Origin: VRUE01 sp045805805
Lineage (GTDB): Bacteria > Actinomycetota > Thermoleophilia > Solirubrobacterales > 70-9
Direction: 5' to 3'
Length of the DNA: 64,000 nucleotides
NCBI GenBank assembly: GCA_045805805.1
Contig: JBJMKO010000047.1
Location: 1-64,000, forward strand
Numbering within the stretch: position 1 is the stretch's first letter; every line of letters begins with the position of its first letter. The position numbers and the translations under genes are program-made. The notes under the pieces were generated by a model. That model was not told where the DNA came from and made no database searches. It saw only the letters and a program-made list of their open reading frames with translations. This document shows positions 16,183-24,782 of this stretch, piece by piece.

Positions 16183-16382
16183 TGCCCTCACAGATCGGCG
16201 TACCCACTCGACTGACTCCGGCGGCAGACAGCGCCGCAACGGTGGAGTTCGTCGGAGCCTTCATGCTCCGTGTAGTCCGCCATGAACAGGACGGTCTCTC
16301 GCGGGCATGTGCGGTCTTGGCTGCCAGTTCGGAAATGGGCATCGACCCCGCGGCCGTACTCCAGGCCGGTGCGGAGGAATGA
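16182..16382 (+). CDS. Small hypothetical element protein
   Basis: 66 residues, soluble, with AATVEFVGAFMLRVVRHEQDG and SRACAVLAASSEMGIDPAAVL. Start overlaps the previous stop, so it is translationally coupled. No family recognised. Confidence 0.65.
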   Translation: MPSQIGVPTRLTPAADSAATVEFVGAFMLRVVRHEQDGLSRACAVLAASSEMGIDPAAVLQAGAEE

Positions 16383-16385
16383 CCA

Positions 16386-16526
16386 ATGGATCGCCTGATG
16401 GGTTGGGTGGTGGTCGCACTCGCAATGGCCATTGCCCTGCCCACCGTGGCCGCCATCGCCCAGTCCCTCATACCGGCGCTCGTCATGGCCATAGTCGGGC
16501 TGGCCGCCCTGCGGTTGCTGACCTGA
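16386..16526 (+). CDS. Small membrane protein
   Basis: 46 residues, almost entirely hydrophobic: WVVVALAMAIALPTVAAIA and ALVMAIVGLAALRLL. Spacing to the previous gene is only three bases. Probably a membrane component of the element's transfer functions. Confidence 0.6.
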   Translation: MDRLMGWVVVALAMAIALPTVAAIAQSLIPALVMAIVGLAALRLLT

Positions 16527-16545
16527 ACCAGTAGAGGCCATAGTC

Positions 16546-16689
16546 ATGCGTCGTCACACTCCCGCCCGCCGCTGTCCCGTCTGCCGAGGTAAGAAGAAGA
16601 TCGTCGTCAAGACCGGCGTTCGGCTGTTCGGGCGGGACTACCTGAGCTTTAAGAAGTGCCACCGCTGCAAGGGACTCGGCTATGTCTAG
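16546..16689 (+). CDS. Small zinc-finger protein
   Basis: 47 residues with two CxxC pairs: CPVCRGKKK near the start and CHRCKGLGYV at the end, like the zinc-binding repeats of DnaJ. Strongly basic. It may bind nucleic acid or a protein partner in the element. Confidence 0.7.
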   Translation: MRRHTPARRCPVCRGKKKIVVKTGVRLFGRDYLSFKKCHRCKGLGYV

Positions 16690-16763
16690 CCACGGAGTGC
16701 CAATCCGGCTGTTGCTCGCTTGCCCCCTCCGCTTGTCCGCAATGAAAATGAAGTAAGTCATTG

Positions 16764-16778
16764 CATGCATGCAAGGAA
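16764..16778. promoter_or_regulatory. Candidate XRE operator, copy 1
   Basis: CATGCATGCAAGGAA, four bases before the next start. It is part of the perfect 14-base palindrome TTGCATGCATGCAA. The same 15 bases occur in inverse orientation just before the XRE regulator of the element. Two copies flanking the operon and its regulator suggest a common binding site. Confidence 0.65.
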
Positions 16779-16781
16779 TCT

Positions 16782-16940
16782 ATGAAGCACCGCATCACCA
16801 TCACCGCTGATCGCCACGAGTCGCCCGACCTCGACCGGATCGTGGCCTGCCTGTTGGCCCTGGCCCTAGCGCGCCTCGAAGCCGAAAAGGAACCCCGGAC
16901 CGACCCCTCCGGGGAGTCGCGAAAGGAATCCGGTGACTGA
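16782..16940 (+). CDS. Small element protein
   Basis: 52 residues: HRITITADRHESPDLDRIVACLLALALARLEAEK then a charged tail. It overlaps the start of the TraD-like gene by eight bases, so the two are coupled. The start directly follows the operator-like palindrome; no strong ribosome binding site separate from it is seen. Confidence 0.65.
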   Translation: MKHRITITADRHESPDLDRIVACLLALALARLEAEKEPRTDPSGESRKESGD

Positions 16941-19179
16941 GCTGGTCGGGGTGGGCTGGCTGGCCGTGTTCGCCGTCGGCGGCGTGGCAATCCTGCGCTG
17001 GAGGCTCGCGACTGCCGAGGCGAAACACCGCCGCACCTTCGAACTGCGCTTTCCCCGTACCTTCGACGCGAGCGGGGCCGCCCAAGTGGTCCGGGCGCTG
17101 GGGGGACTCTCGGCACCGTGGTGGGGACGCTGGCTGTCCGCTCCAGCGGTCGTCTTTGAGGTTCGCGCCGATGCCTCCGGCGTGCGCCACCTGGTCAGAG
17201 TGCCGGAGCGCTTCGCGGACTTCCTCACCGCCCAGCTCGCCGGGGCGGGCGTGCGGTTTGAGGAGTGCCCGGATGAGACGGCGGCCGTCTCGACCGGCGC
17301 GGAGTTCCGGCGTCCCTCCCTCATCGTGCCGGTGAGTACCGACGAGGCCGTGGCCAGCGGGATGCTCGCGGCCATGCAACCGCTGCGGCACGGGCAGTGC
17401 GCCGTCATGCAGACGGTGGTGCGACCCGCCGCCAGTCCCCGTCAGGCGGTCCTTGATCCGGCACGCGCCTGGTGGCGGCAGGCGTTCGGCAATGCCCCGG
17501 CCACCTCGTCACCGGCCAGCTCCGCCGCCGTTCGAGCGTGGAGCCGCGAGCCTGCCCTGGCGGCGAGCCTGCGCATCGGCGTCACCGCCGAATCAGCCGG
17601 AGCTGAGCGCCACCTGCTCGGTCGGCTCACGGGAGCGATCAACCTCTCGCGGAGTCACGCGCTGGCGCTTCGGCGGCGCTGGTGGCCCGGCTCGCTGGTC
17701 GCGGCGGCGATCAACCGGGCCAGCATCCCCGCCCGCGCTCCCGCCCTGCTTCGCGCCTCCGAGCTGGCCGTGCTCTTGGCGCTGCCACTGGACGGCCCGC
17801 CGACACCGGGTCTCTCCATCGCCGGCGCCCGCCAGCTCGTGCCAGCTACGGCGCTGCCGCGCACGGGCCGAGGGCTTGGCGAGGCCACCTATCCCGGTGC
17901 CGAGCGCCCGGTGTCCCTTGCCCGCCCCGAGGGGACAACTAGACACATGTGGGCCATCGGGCCGTCCGGTACCGGGAAGTCCACCCTGACGCTCCGTGCC
18001 GCTCTCGATGATGTCGCGTCAGGTGCCGGGATCTGCATCGTCGATCCGGTCAAGGGCGATCTGGTCTCCGACTTCATTGACCGCCTGCCACCGGAGCGCG
18101 CCGACGACCTCATCATTCTCGACGCCGCCGACACCGCCCAGCCGGTCGGCTTCAACCCGCTTGCGGAGCGGGGCACGACGCCGGAGCTGGCCGCCGACGG
18201 GATGCTGCACATCTTTCGCCACCTGGCCCGTACCCGCTGGGGCGGCTCCTGGGGTCCCCGTCTCGAGGACACTATGCGCGCAAGCCTCATCACGCTGAGC
18301 CGCGCCGGTCTCACCCTCTGCGAGCTGCCCGCCCTGCTGCTCAATTCCAATTTTCGTACCGCGATCGTCGCGGGCCTGGACGATCCGCTCGGCGTCGGGC
18401 CCTTCTGGAGCTGGTACGTCGGACTGTCGGACGGCGAGCGGGAGCAGGTGGCCGCGCCCGTGCTCAACAAGGTCCGCGGATTCATCGTCTCGCCGTCCGT
18501 CCGCAACATCATCGGGCAGCGGCAGTCGGCCTTTTCCCTGGCCGACGTGCTGGCCCAGGGAAAGATTCTCTGTATTTCTCTGCCGCGCGGCGTGATCGGC
18601 GAGGACGCCGCCACCCTGATCGGCGCGGCCGTCGTTTCCTCGCTCTGGCGGGCCATCCTCGGCCGGGCCGCGCTGCCACCCGCCGCCCGCCGTCCCTTCT
18701 ACGTCCACCTGGACGAGTTCCAAGAAGTCGCCGTCCTCCCGCTTTCCCTCGGTGAGGCCCTGGCAACTTCGCGCGGTCTGGGAGTGGGCTGGGCCGTCAA
18801 CAACCAGCACGCCGCGCAGCTCCCCGCCGACCTCCGCGCCGCCGTCCTCGCGAACACCCGCACCAAGGTCTGCTTCCAGCTTGGCGGCCAGGACGCAGCG
18901 TTGTTCGCTAAGGAGTTCAGTCCCTACGCCGCTGCCGACGACCTCACCGCTCTAGCGCCGTTTGAAGCGGTGGCGGCGGTCGCGGTCGGGGCAAACGTCG
19001 CGCCGCCGGTCACGATTCGCACCCGGCCCGGCCCGCCACCGAGCGGCCACGGAGCGCAGGTCCGCGCCCAGGCCCGCGAGCGCTACGGCCGCGACCGCGA
19101 GGCCGTCGAGACGGAGCTGCGCGCCCGGCTGGAGGGCGCAGCGGAGCCGGTCGCTATCGGGAGTCGGAGGCGTCGGTGA
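16933..19179 (+). CDS. VirD4/TraD-like type IV coupling ATPase
   Basis: 748 residues, GTG start. One N-terminal membrane segment (LVGVGWLAVFAVGGVAIL), then a ~300-residue less conserved region. The ATPase core has Walker A GPSGTGKST (343-351), ICIVDPVKGDLVSDFIDRL, and Walker B FYVHLDEFQEV (Asp594-Glu595). C-terminal ARTRKVCFQLGGQDAALFAKEF-like region fits the TrwB/TraD C-lobe. Such proteins pump DNA or recruit relaxed plasmid strands at the conjugation pore. No relaxase and no VirB-type channel genes are visible in the element, so it is probably mobilised using a host element's machinery, or it is incomplete. Confidence 0.88.
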   Translation: MTELVGVGWLAVFAVGGVAILRWRLATAEAKHRRTFELRFPRTFDASGAAQVVRALGGLSAPWWGRWLSAPAVVFEVRADASGVRHLVRVPERFADFLTAQLAGAGVRFEECPDETAAVSTGAEFRRPSLIVPVSTDEAVASGMLAAMQPLRHGQCAVMQTVVRPAASPRQAVLDPARAWWRQAFGNAPATSSPASSAAVRAWSREPALAASLRIGVTAESAGAERHLLGRLTGAINLSRSHALALRRRWWPGSLVAAAINRASIPARAPALLRASELAVLLALPLDGPPTPGLSIAGARQLVPATALPRTGRGLGEATYPGAERPVSLARPEGTTRHMWAIGPSGTGKSTLTLRAALDDVASGAGICIVDPVKGDLVSDFIDRLPPERADDLIILDAADTAQPVGFNPLAERGTTPELAADGMLHIFRHLARTRWGGSWGPRLEDTMRASLITLSRAGLTLCELPALLLNSNFRTAIVAGLDDPLGVGPFWSWYVGLSDGEREQVAAPVLNKVRGFIVSPSVRNIIGQRQSAFSLADVLAQGKILCISLPRGVIGEDAATLIGAAVVSSLWRAILGRAALPPAARRPFYVHLDEFQEVAVLPLSLGEALATSRGLGVGWAVNNQHAAQLPADLRAAVLANTRTKVCFQLGGQDAALFAKEFSPYAAADDLTALAPFEAVAAVAVGANVAPPVTIRTRPGPPPSGHGAQVRAQARERYGRDREAVETELRARLEGAAEPVAIGSRRRR

Positions 19180-19291
19180 GTTGTCGCATCGCTGTTCGCG
19201 TCGCTCGGCCGAACCGGACCGCGAACCGGCAGCCTTGTCGCGTTCTCGGCACCGGAGCGCCAACGAGTCACCGTCCCCCAAGGGGACTCCG

Positions 19292-20128
19292 GTGACGCGC
19301 CGCCGGGTCACAGCCGCCCACGTTGCGCGGCTCGCTGAAACGCTGTCCGCGCGCGAGCTGGCCGTCGTCGCCACCCTGGACCGCGTGCGCGTCGCGACGG
19401 CCGGACAGCTCCGGCGGCTGCACTTCACCGCTGGCACCGAGCGGGCCAACGCGCGCCAGGCTCAGCGGCGGCTGCGGGTCTTGGTCGAGCGGCGGGTCCT
19501 AGCCGAACTCGACCGCCAGATCGGGGGTACGGGCGGCGGCTCGGCCCAGGCCATCTATGCCCTCGACGTGGCGGGGCAGCGCCTCGGAGAGATGCTTGGC
19601 CCGGCAGGCGGGCGGCGGCTGCGCCGTCCCTGGACTCCCGGCCTGCCGTTCCTCGCTCACACCCTCGATGTCACTGAGCTGTACGTCAGGCTCCGCGAGT
19701 GGGAGCACGGCGGCGGGGAGCTGCTCGCCTTCGATGCCGAGCCTGCCTGTTGGCGGCGCTTCAGCGGCCTCGGCGGGGCGCGCACCTGGCTGAAGCCGGA
19801 TGCGTTCGTGCGGACGGCGGCCGGGGACTTCGAGCATGTCTCCTTTGTCGAGGTCGACCGGGACACGGCAAGCCTTCCGGGCATCGCCCGGAGGCTCGGC
19901 GTCTACGCCCGCTATCTCCAGACCGATGCGAGCCGAGAGACAAGGCGCTACGGCGTGTTCCCGCGCCTCGTGCTGCTGGCCCCGGACGCACCGCGCCGAG
20001 ACGCCCTGGCCGACGTGGTAGCCGCCGGGCCGTCCGAGCTGCGAACCGTCGCCGTCGCGCATCGCTTTGCCGACGCGCTTTCTGTCCTGGCCGGAGACGC
20101 GCCTGATACTCCGCTGACGGGTGCTTAG
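19292..20128 (+). CDS. Replication-relaxation family protein
   Basis: 278 residues, GTG start with AAGGGG upstream. Winged-helix N-terminus LSARELAVVATLDRVRVATAGQLRRLHF and RQAQRRLRVLVERRVLAELDRQI, then LPFLAHTLDVTELYVRLREW and VEVDRDTASLPGIARRLGVYARYLQ. These fit the replication-relaxation (PF13814) pattern found with actinobacterial conjugative and mobilisable elements, where they act at the transfer origin. It follows the coupling ATPase in the same orientation after a 112-base gap. Confidence 0.82.
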   Translation: MTRRRVTAAHVARLAETLSARELAVVATLDRVRVATAGQLRRLHFTAGTERANARQAQRRLRVLVERRVLAELDRQIGGTGGGSAQAIYALDVAGQRLGEMLGPAGGRRLRRPWTPGLPFLAHTLDVTELYVRLREWEHGGGELLAFDAEPACWRRFSGLGGARTWLKPDAFVRTAAGDFEHVSFVEVDRDTASLPGIARRLGVYARYLQTDASRETRRYGVFPRLVLLAPDAPRRDALADVVAAGPSELRTVAVAHRFADALSVLAGDAPDTPLTGA

Positions 20129-20146
20129 TTCCTTGCATGCATGGAA
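20129..20146. promoter_or_regulatory. Candidate XRE operator, copy 2
   Basis: TTCCTTGCATGCATGGAA is an imperfect palindrome 21 bases before the XRE start and contains the reverse complement of the 15-base site at 16764. It is well placed for autoregulation. Confidence 0.65.
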
Positions 20147-20167
20147 GACAGGGAATAGAATCGGGGT

Positions 20168-20542
20168 ATGTCCACAAAACGCGCCAGAGCCGACTTGGGC
20201 CGCTTCCTGCGGCAGCGCCGCGACGCGCTGGGTCTCTCCCAGGAAGCGCTCGCGGAGCGCGCCGGACTCCGGGCCTCCACGATCAACCGTCTGGAGCAAG
20301 GCAGCATTGAGAACCCCCGGCCCGACACACTCCAAGCACTCGCCGCCGCGTTCGACATCAGTTTCGAGGACTTGTTCGCGCGGATCGGCTACCTCGACGG
20401 CGACCGACTGCCGGACCCCGCCCCCTACCTTCGGGCCAAGTTCCGCGACTACCCCGATGCTGCACTCAAAGAAGCTGAACAGTTCTTTGCCGAGTGGGAA
20501 CAGCGACACCCGAAGGGGAAGCGTGGCAAACGCACTGGCTGA
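20168..20542 (+). CDS. XRE-family regulator of the mobile element
   Basis: 124 residues. Cro/C1 helix-turn-helix: RADLGRFLRQRRDALGLSQEALAERAGLRASTINRLEQGSIENPRPDTLQALAAAFDISFEDL. A C-terminal charged tail (KEAEQFFAEWEQRHPKGK) could be the protease target. The next gene encodes an ImmA/IrrE peptidase and overlaps its 3' end by 20 bases, as in the ICEBs1 ImmR-ImmA pair, so it likely keeps the element silent. Confidence 0.9.
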   Translation: MSTKRARADLGRFLRQRRDALGLSQEALAERAGLRASTINRLEQGSIENPRPDTLQALAAAFDISFEDLFARIGYLDGDRLPDPAPYLRAKFRDYPDAALKEAEQFFAEWEQRHPKGKRGKRTG

Positions 20543-21080
20543 ACTCCGCGCGTGCTGCCCGCCCCGTCGCCTGACGGCGAGTGAAGCCCGCCAAGTGGCC
20601 GAGCGCCAAGCGGCCCGGCTGCTTCGGCACTTCGGCATCGTCACCGAACCGGTGCCCGATCAGGTCATTACCGAGCTGCCCTCCGTGCGCGTTCGGTACG
20701 TCCAGGCGCGGCACTTCGTCGCGACCGCCAAATGGAGCACGGCCCAGCGGCGCTGGCTGATTCTCGTCAACCGTGACGGCAACACGGCCGGTCGGATTCG
20801 CTGGTCACTGATGCATGAAGCGAAGCACGCGGTCGATCATCCGCTCGCCAAGATCATCTATCGCGACCGCCCGGCGGCGTCGGCCTACCTGCAAGCCGAA
20901 CGTGCCGCCGATGCCTTCGCGGCTGCGCTGCTGATGCCGAAGGCATGGGTCAAACGCGCCTTTTACGGAGAGGGCATCCGTGACGAGCGGATACTGGCTC
21001 GCCGCTTCGGGGTCAGCGTCGCCGCGATGCGGGTACGGATTGACGAGCTGGGCCTCTTGGAGCCGGAGGCGGTGGCGTGA
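20523..21080 (+). CDS. ImmA/IrrE-family metallopeptidase
   Basis: 185 residues with GTG start. Zinc motif HEAKH at 98-102, followed by third ligand Glu in QAERAADAFAAALLMP (126). In ICEBs1 and related elements the ImmA protease cleaves the XRE repressor and starts excision and transfer; the pairing and overlap here support that role. Its stop overlaps the GTG of the recombinase gene (GTGA). Confidence 0.88.
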   Translation: MANALAELRACCPPRRLTASEARQVAERQAARLLRHFGIVTEPVPDQVITELPSVRVRYVQARHFVATAKWSTAQRRWLILVNRDGNTAGRIRWSLMHEAKHAVDHPLAKIIYRDRPAASAYLQAERAADAFAAALLMPKAWVKRAFYGEGIRDERILARRFGVSVAAMRVRIDELGLLEPEAVA

Positions 21081-22735
21081 AGCGGGCGGCCCTCTACCTC
21101 CGGGTGTCCACGGATCGACAGGTCGGGCGGGCGTTCTCAGCGGAGGGCTACTCCGTCGAGACGCAGCGCGAGGCGTGCGAGCGCAGGGTCGCGCAGCTCG
21201 AAGCCGAGGTCGTTGCCGAGTACGTCGATTACGGCGATTCGGCCCGCGTTGCCAACCGGCCCAAGTTCCAAGCGCTCCTGAAACGGATTCGTGAGGACCA
21301 CGACCTCGACCTCCTGGTCGTCTACAACATCAGCCGCTTCGCTCGCAACACCTACGACGACATCGTGATTGCCGCGGAGCTGGAACAGCTCGGCGTAGAA
21401 ATTGTTTCGGCCACCGAGCACTTTGACAACACGCCGTTCGGCAAGCGCATGCGCCGCTACGCCGCTGCCGATGCTGAGTTCTACTCCGAATCCTTGTCGG
21501 TCGAGGTCAAGCGGGGGCTGCATCAGAAGGTGCGGCGTGGGGGACGGCCCGGCCTCGCGCCCATCGGCTACCTCAACGTCCATGAGCGAGACGAGGCGAC
21601 CGGCCGGATCATCGCCACCATCGAGCCTGATCCGGAGCGCACCCCGCATCTGCGCTGGGCATTCACTGCCTACGCCACCGGCGTCTACACACTCGACACG
21701 CTGCACGCGGCGCTGGAGCGGCGGGGCTTGCGGACGCGGCGGACGGCAAAGCAACCGGCCCGACCGCTGTCGCGGGCACAGTTGGCCCGCGTCCTGGCCA
21801 ATCCCTACTACGTTGGCGTCGTCCGTTACGGCGGAATCGAGAATCCCAACGGCCAGCACGAGCCGCTGATTGACCGGGAGACCTTCGAGCGGGTACAGGC
21901 CGTCCTCGCCGCCCACACCCAGGCGGGCGAGAAGGATCGGAAGCATCATCACCATTTGAAGGGCAGCCTTTACTGCGGCTACTGCGACAACCGCCTGACC
22001 TACGTTCGTGCCCGCAGCAAGACTGGCCGTCACTACTGGTACTTCGCCTGCATCGGCCGCGTCACTGGCACCGGCTGCGAGCTGCCCTATCTACCTGCCC
22101 ACCAGGTCGAGGCGCAAGTCTCCCGCTATTGGGAGGGGGTCGCACTCACGGCGAAGCAGGTTGCGGCAATCCGTTCTGCCGCCAGCGCTGTGCTGGCTGA
22201 GATGAAGAAAGAGAGCGAGCGGGAAGGCACGCGCCAACGGCAGCGCGTCGCATCGCTCGAAGCCGAGCGCGACAAGCTCTTGCAGGCGTTCTACGCCGAG
22301 GCGGTTCCCTTGGAGCAACTCAAACGCGAGCAGGACCGCATCGCCGCAGAGCTGGCCCAGGCCGAACAGCATCTTGCGCTCGCGACCGAGGACCTGATCG
22401 ACGCAGAGGCGGTACTGCATATGGCGCTGGACTTGCTAGAGCCATGCGCCGTGGCCTATGAGCAGTCGGCAGCGGTCAACCGGCGCATCTGGAACCAGAC
22501 GTTTTTCCGCCGACTGAACGTCCGGGTGGATGGCATCGACAGCCATGAGCGCGCCGAGCCAGTGGGCGAAATGACGCATCCCGGTTTCAGCGACCGGCTA
22601 GCAGGCAAGCGGACCCGCGAAGCCCGCGCTTTCTCTGGCAGGGGTTCCAAAAAGGAACTTCTAGCGGAGAGGGTGGGATTCGAACCCACGAGACGGGTTA
22701 ACCCCGCCCACGCGATTTCCAGTCGCGCTCCTTAA
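21077..22735 (+). CDS. Large serine recombinase (integrase)
   Basis: 552 residues. Resolvase domain from the start (AALYLRVSTDRQ, catalytic Ser11; DLLVVYNISRFARN), Recombinase domain (~160-265: GRPGLAPIGYLNVHER, LANPYYVGVVRYGG), zinc ribbon (LYCGYCDNRLTYVRA...GCELPYL) and a coiled coil (MKKESEREGTRQRQRVASLEAERDKLL). It integrates or excises the element at an att site. The last ~22 codons lie inside the complement of tRNA-Ser(GGA), so the natural C-terminus ends earlier in the unintegrated form; the tail here is made by the junction. Coupled to the ImmA gene. Confidence 0.92.
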   Translation: MKRAALYLRVSTDRQVGRAFSAEGYSVETQREACERRVAQLEAEVVAEYVDYGDSARVANRPKFQALLKRIREDHDLDLLVVYNISRFARNTYDDIVIAAELEQLGVEIVSATEHFDNTPFGKRMRRYAAADAEFYSESLSVEVKRGLHQKVRRGGRPGLAPIGYLNVHERDEATGRIIATIEPDPERTPHLRWAFTAYATGVYTLDTLHAALERRGLRTRRTAKQPARPLSRAQLARVLANPYYVGVVRYGGIENPNGQHEPLIDRETFERVQAVLAAHTQAGEKDRKHHHHLKGSLYCGYCDNRLTYVRARSKTGRHYWYFACIGRVTGTGCELPYLPAHQVEAQVSRYWEGVALTAKQVAAIRSAASAVLAEMKKESEREGTRQRQRVASLEAERDKLLQAFYAEAVPLEQLKREQDRIAAELAQAEQHLALATEDLIDAEAVLHMALDLLEPCAVAYEQSAAVNRRIWNQTFFRRLNVRVDGIDSHERAEPVGEMTHPGFSDRLAGKRTREARAFSGRGSKKELLAERVGFEPTRRVNPAHAISSRAP

Positions 22736-22754
22736 GCCACTCGGACACCTCTCC
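22665..22754 (-). tRNA. tRNA-Ser(GGA), target side of the element
   Basis: Class II tRNA on the minus strand: acceptor GGAGAGG/CCTCTCC, anticodon stem CGCGA/TCGCG with loop CTGGAAA (anticodon GGA), long variable arm (GTGGGCGGGGTTAACCCGTCTC region) and T arm GTGGG-TTCGAAT-CCCAC. Discriminator G, no encoded CCA. The recombinase gene runs antisense into it, so its 3' end is the likely integration site; the tRNA remains intact. Confidence 0.96.
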
Positions 22755-22774
22755 GGAGCTCTCAAGGGTATTGG

Positions 22775-23242
22775 CTAGCGCCGGGCGGCGAAGAAGCCGC
22801 TGAGCAGGGCGGCGCACTCGGCCTCCATGACACCGCCAGTCACCTTGGGCCTGTGATTCAGGGCCGGCTCGGAGAGGACGTCGAGGACACTTCCGGCAGC
22901 ACCGGCCTTCGGGTCGGCAGCGCCGTAGACGACCTCGGGGATGCGGGCGAGGACGATTGCTCCGGCGCACATCGCGCAGGGCTCGAGCGTCACGTAGAGG
23001 GTCGTGCCGGGCAGGCGCCAGCCGCCCAGCGCCTCGGCAGCGGCGCGGATCGCGAGGATCTCGGCGTGGGCCGTCGGGTCGGCTCGCAACTCACGCTCGT
23101 TGCCGGCCGCGGCGAGCGGCTCGCCATCGCGGGCGATGACGGCGCCGATCGGCACGTCGTCGTGGCCCTCCGCCTCGCGGGCGCGCTCGATCGCCAGGGC
23201 CATCAGCCGCTCGTCGGTCGGCGTCGATGCGTCTCTCTCCAT
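22775..23242 (-). CDS. tadA: tRNA adenosine-34 deaminase
   Basis: 155 residues. Zinc site: TAHAEI (His59, catalytic Glu61) and LEPCAMC (Cys89, Cys92). DVPIGAVIARDG and VVYGAADPKAGAAGS are typical of TadA, which turns A34 into inosine in tRNA-Arg(ACG). It is normal length for the family. Immediately upstream of tRNA-Ser on the same strand. Confidence 0.95.
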   Translation of the reverse strand: MERDASTPTDERLMALAIERAREAEGHDDVPIGAVIARDGEPLAAAGNERELRADPTAHAEILAIRAAAEALGGWRLPGTTLYVTLEPCAMCAGAIVLARIPEVVYGAADPKAGAAGSVLDVLSEPALNHRPKVTGGVMEAECAALLSGFFAARR

Positions 23243-23336
23243 GCATCGGAGAGTATGTGCACCGACAACTTCGCGAGCAGGCTCGTGTTAGGGGGAAGCC
23301 CGTTCGGTTGCAGGGATTGCGCGAGCGCAGAACAAG

Positions 23337-24689
23337 ATGAACCGATTCCTTCCGATTGCTGCCGCCGCGACTCTGCAGGCGGTGCTCTGCCTGGTGCCCG
23401 CGGGCGCGAGTGCGGCAAGTGGCCTGGCACCTGCTCGCAGCTTCGCCCCGCACCAGCTGGTGGTCAAGCTCGCCGGGGCGCGCACGGCCAGGACCGTGAC
23501 ACTGCCCGGCAACCTGAGCGTGCCGACCGCCGCAGCGGCCCTGCGCCGGCGCCCCGGCGTCGCCTACGCGGCACCGAACTACGTCGCCACCGCCTCCGCG
23601 ACGAAGTCCGAAACCGCGATCGAACTGCCCAACGACCCGGGGACGATCACTCTTCCGATCGGCCCCCCCGGCGGCTGGGTTACGAAGCAGTGGAACTTCC
23701 TTCCCTGGCAGGGAACAGCCACGCCACTGCTCCCCATCTCTCCCGGTGGCATCGACGCCGCCGGCGCCTGGGAACACTTGGCCGTGGCGGACCACCCCGG
23801 CGCCGAAGGCATCACCGTCGCGGTCCTCGATACCGGGATCGCATACCGGACGAAGAGCCCTCGCTTCCTGCGCAGCCCCGACTTCACCGCCGGCCAGTTC
23901 GTCGCCGGCCACGACTTCGTCGACCACGACCGCTTCCCGCTCGACGAAAACGGCCACGGGACCCACGTCGCCGCGACGATCGCCGAGAAGACCAACAACG
24001 GGATCGGCCTCGCCGGGCTCGCCTTCCGGGCGAAGCTGCTGCCGGTCCGCGTTCTCGACAAGCACGGGCGCGGGCAGGCGGACGAGATCGCCAAGGGAAT
24101 CCGCTTCGCCGTGGTCCACGACGCCGACGTGATCAACATGAGCTTCAACTTCGAATGCGGCAAGCAGGTGCCGGGGGTAGACGAAGCGCTTCGCCAGGCC
24201 TACCGCAGGGGCGTCATCGCCGTTGCGTCAGTCGGGAACCTCGGCTCCGAGGCATGCGTCGCACCGCCCGCCACCAGCCCACACACGATCGGGGTCGGCG
24301 GCAGCACCGAGGGCGGCTGCCTCGGCGATTACTCGCTGGCGGGCGCAGACGTCGACGTCCTCGCTCCGGGGGGCGGCGAGCCGGCGGCGGGCTGCCCATC
24401 GGTCTCGGCCGGCCCGATCTACCAGGTGACGCTCAAAGACCACAACACCCGCCGCTTCGCCGAGCCCAGCAGCTATGTCGGGACCTCGATGGCCGCGGCG
24501 CACGTCTCCGGCGTCGCCGCGATGATCCTCGCCGGCGGCACGCTCGACCCCAAGGCGAAGAAGAGGGGCCGGGTAGCGGCGGTGACGAAACGCCTGCGCG
24601 GAACGGCACGAGACCTGGGCCTGCCGGAAACGCGACAGGGTGCCGGCCTGATCGACGCCTCAGCAGCGACGTCCCCAATAAGCCCCTGA
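23337..24689 (+). CDS. Secreted subtilisin-like serine protease
   Basis: 450 residues, S8 family. Signal peptide (LPIAAAATLQAVLCLVP, cleavage after ASA). A short inhibitory prodomain (FAPHQLVVKLAGA, GVAYAAPNYVA) is followed by the catalytic triad: Asp165 (VAVLDTGIA), His207 (NGHGTHVAA), Ser384 (GTSMAAAHVSG), with oxyanion Asn301 (VGNLGS). Cys at 274, 307, 328 and 353 may form disulfides. No C-terminal anchor, so it is released outside the cell. It is a monocistronic gene. Confidence 0.95.
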   Translation: MNRFLPIAAAATLQAVLCLVPAGASAASGLAPARSFAPHQLVVKLAGARTARTVTLPGNLSVPTAAAALRRRPGVAYAAPNYVATASATKSETAIELPNDPGTITLPIGPPGGWVTKQWNFLPWQGTATPLLPISPGGIDAAGAWEHLAVADHPGAEGITVAVLDTGIAYRTKSPRFLRSPDFTAGQFVAGHDFVDHDRFPLDENGHGTHVAATIAEKTNNGIGLAGLAFRAKLLPVRVLDKHGRGQADEIAKGIRFAVVHDADVINMSFNFECGKQVPGVDEALRQAYRRGVIAVASVGNLGSEACVAPPATSPHTIGVGGSTEGGCLGDYSLAGADVDVLAPGGGEPAAGCPSVSAGPIYQVTLKDHNTRRFAEPSSYVGTSMAAAHVSGVAAMILAGGTLDPKAKKRGRVAAVTKRLRGTARDLGLPETRQGAGLIDASAATSPISP

Positions 24690-24782
24690 CGGCAGCTGAC
24701 CAAGCAGGTCAAGGACGCAGGGAACGCCGCGTGCTCCGCACGCAAGCGACCAAGGACGAAGAGATGCGCCGGTCAGATGTCG

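Noticed and set aside
2274..22694. 22-base near-identical sequence GTGGGATTCGAACCCACGAG in two places, as element borders.
   Set aside because: Both are T-arms of two tRNA-Ser genes, which are alike because of their function.
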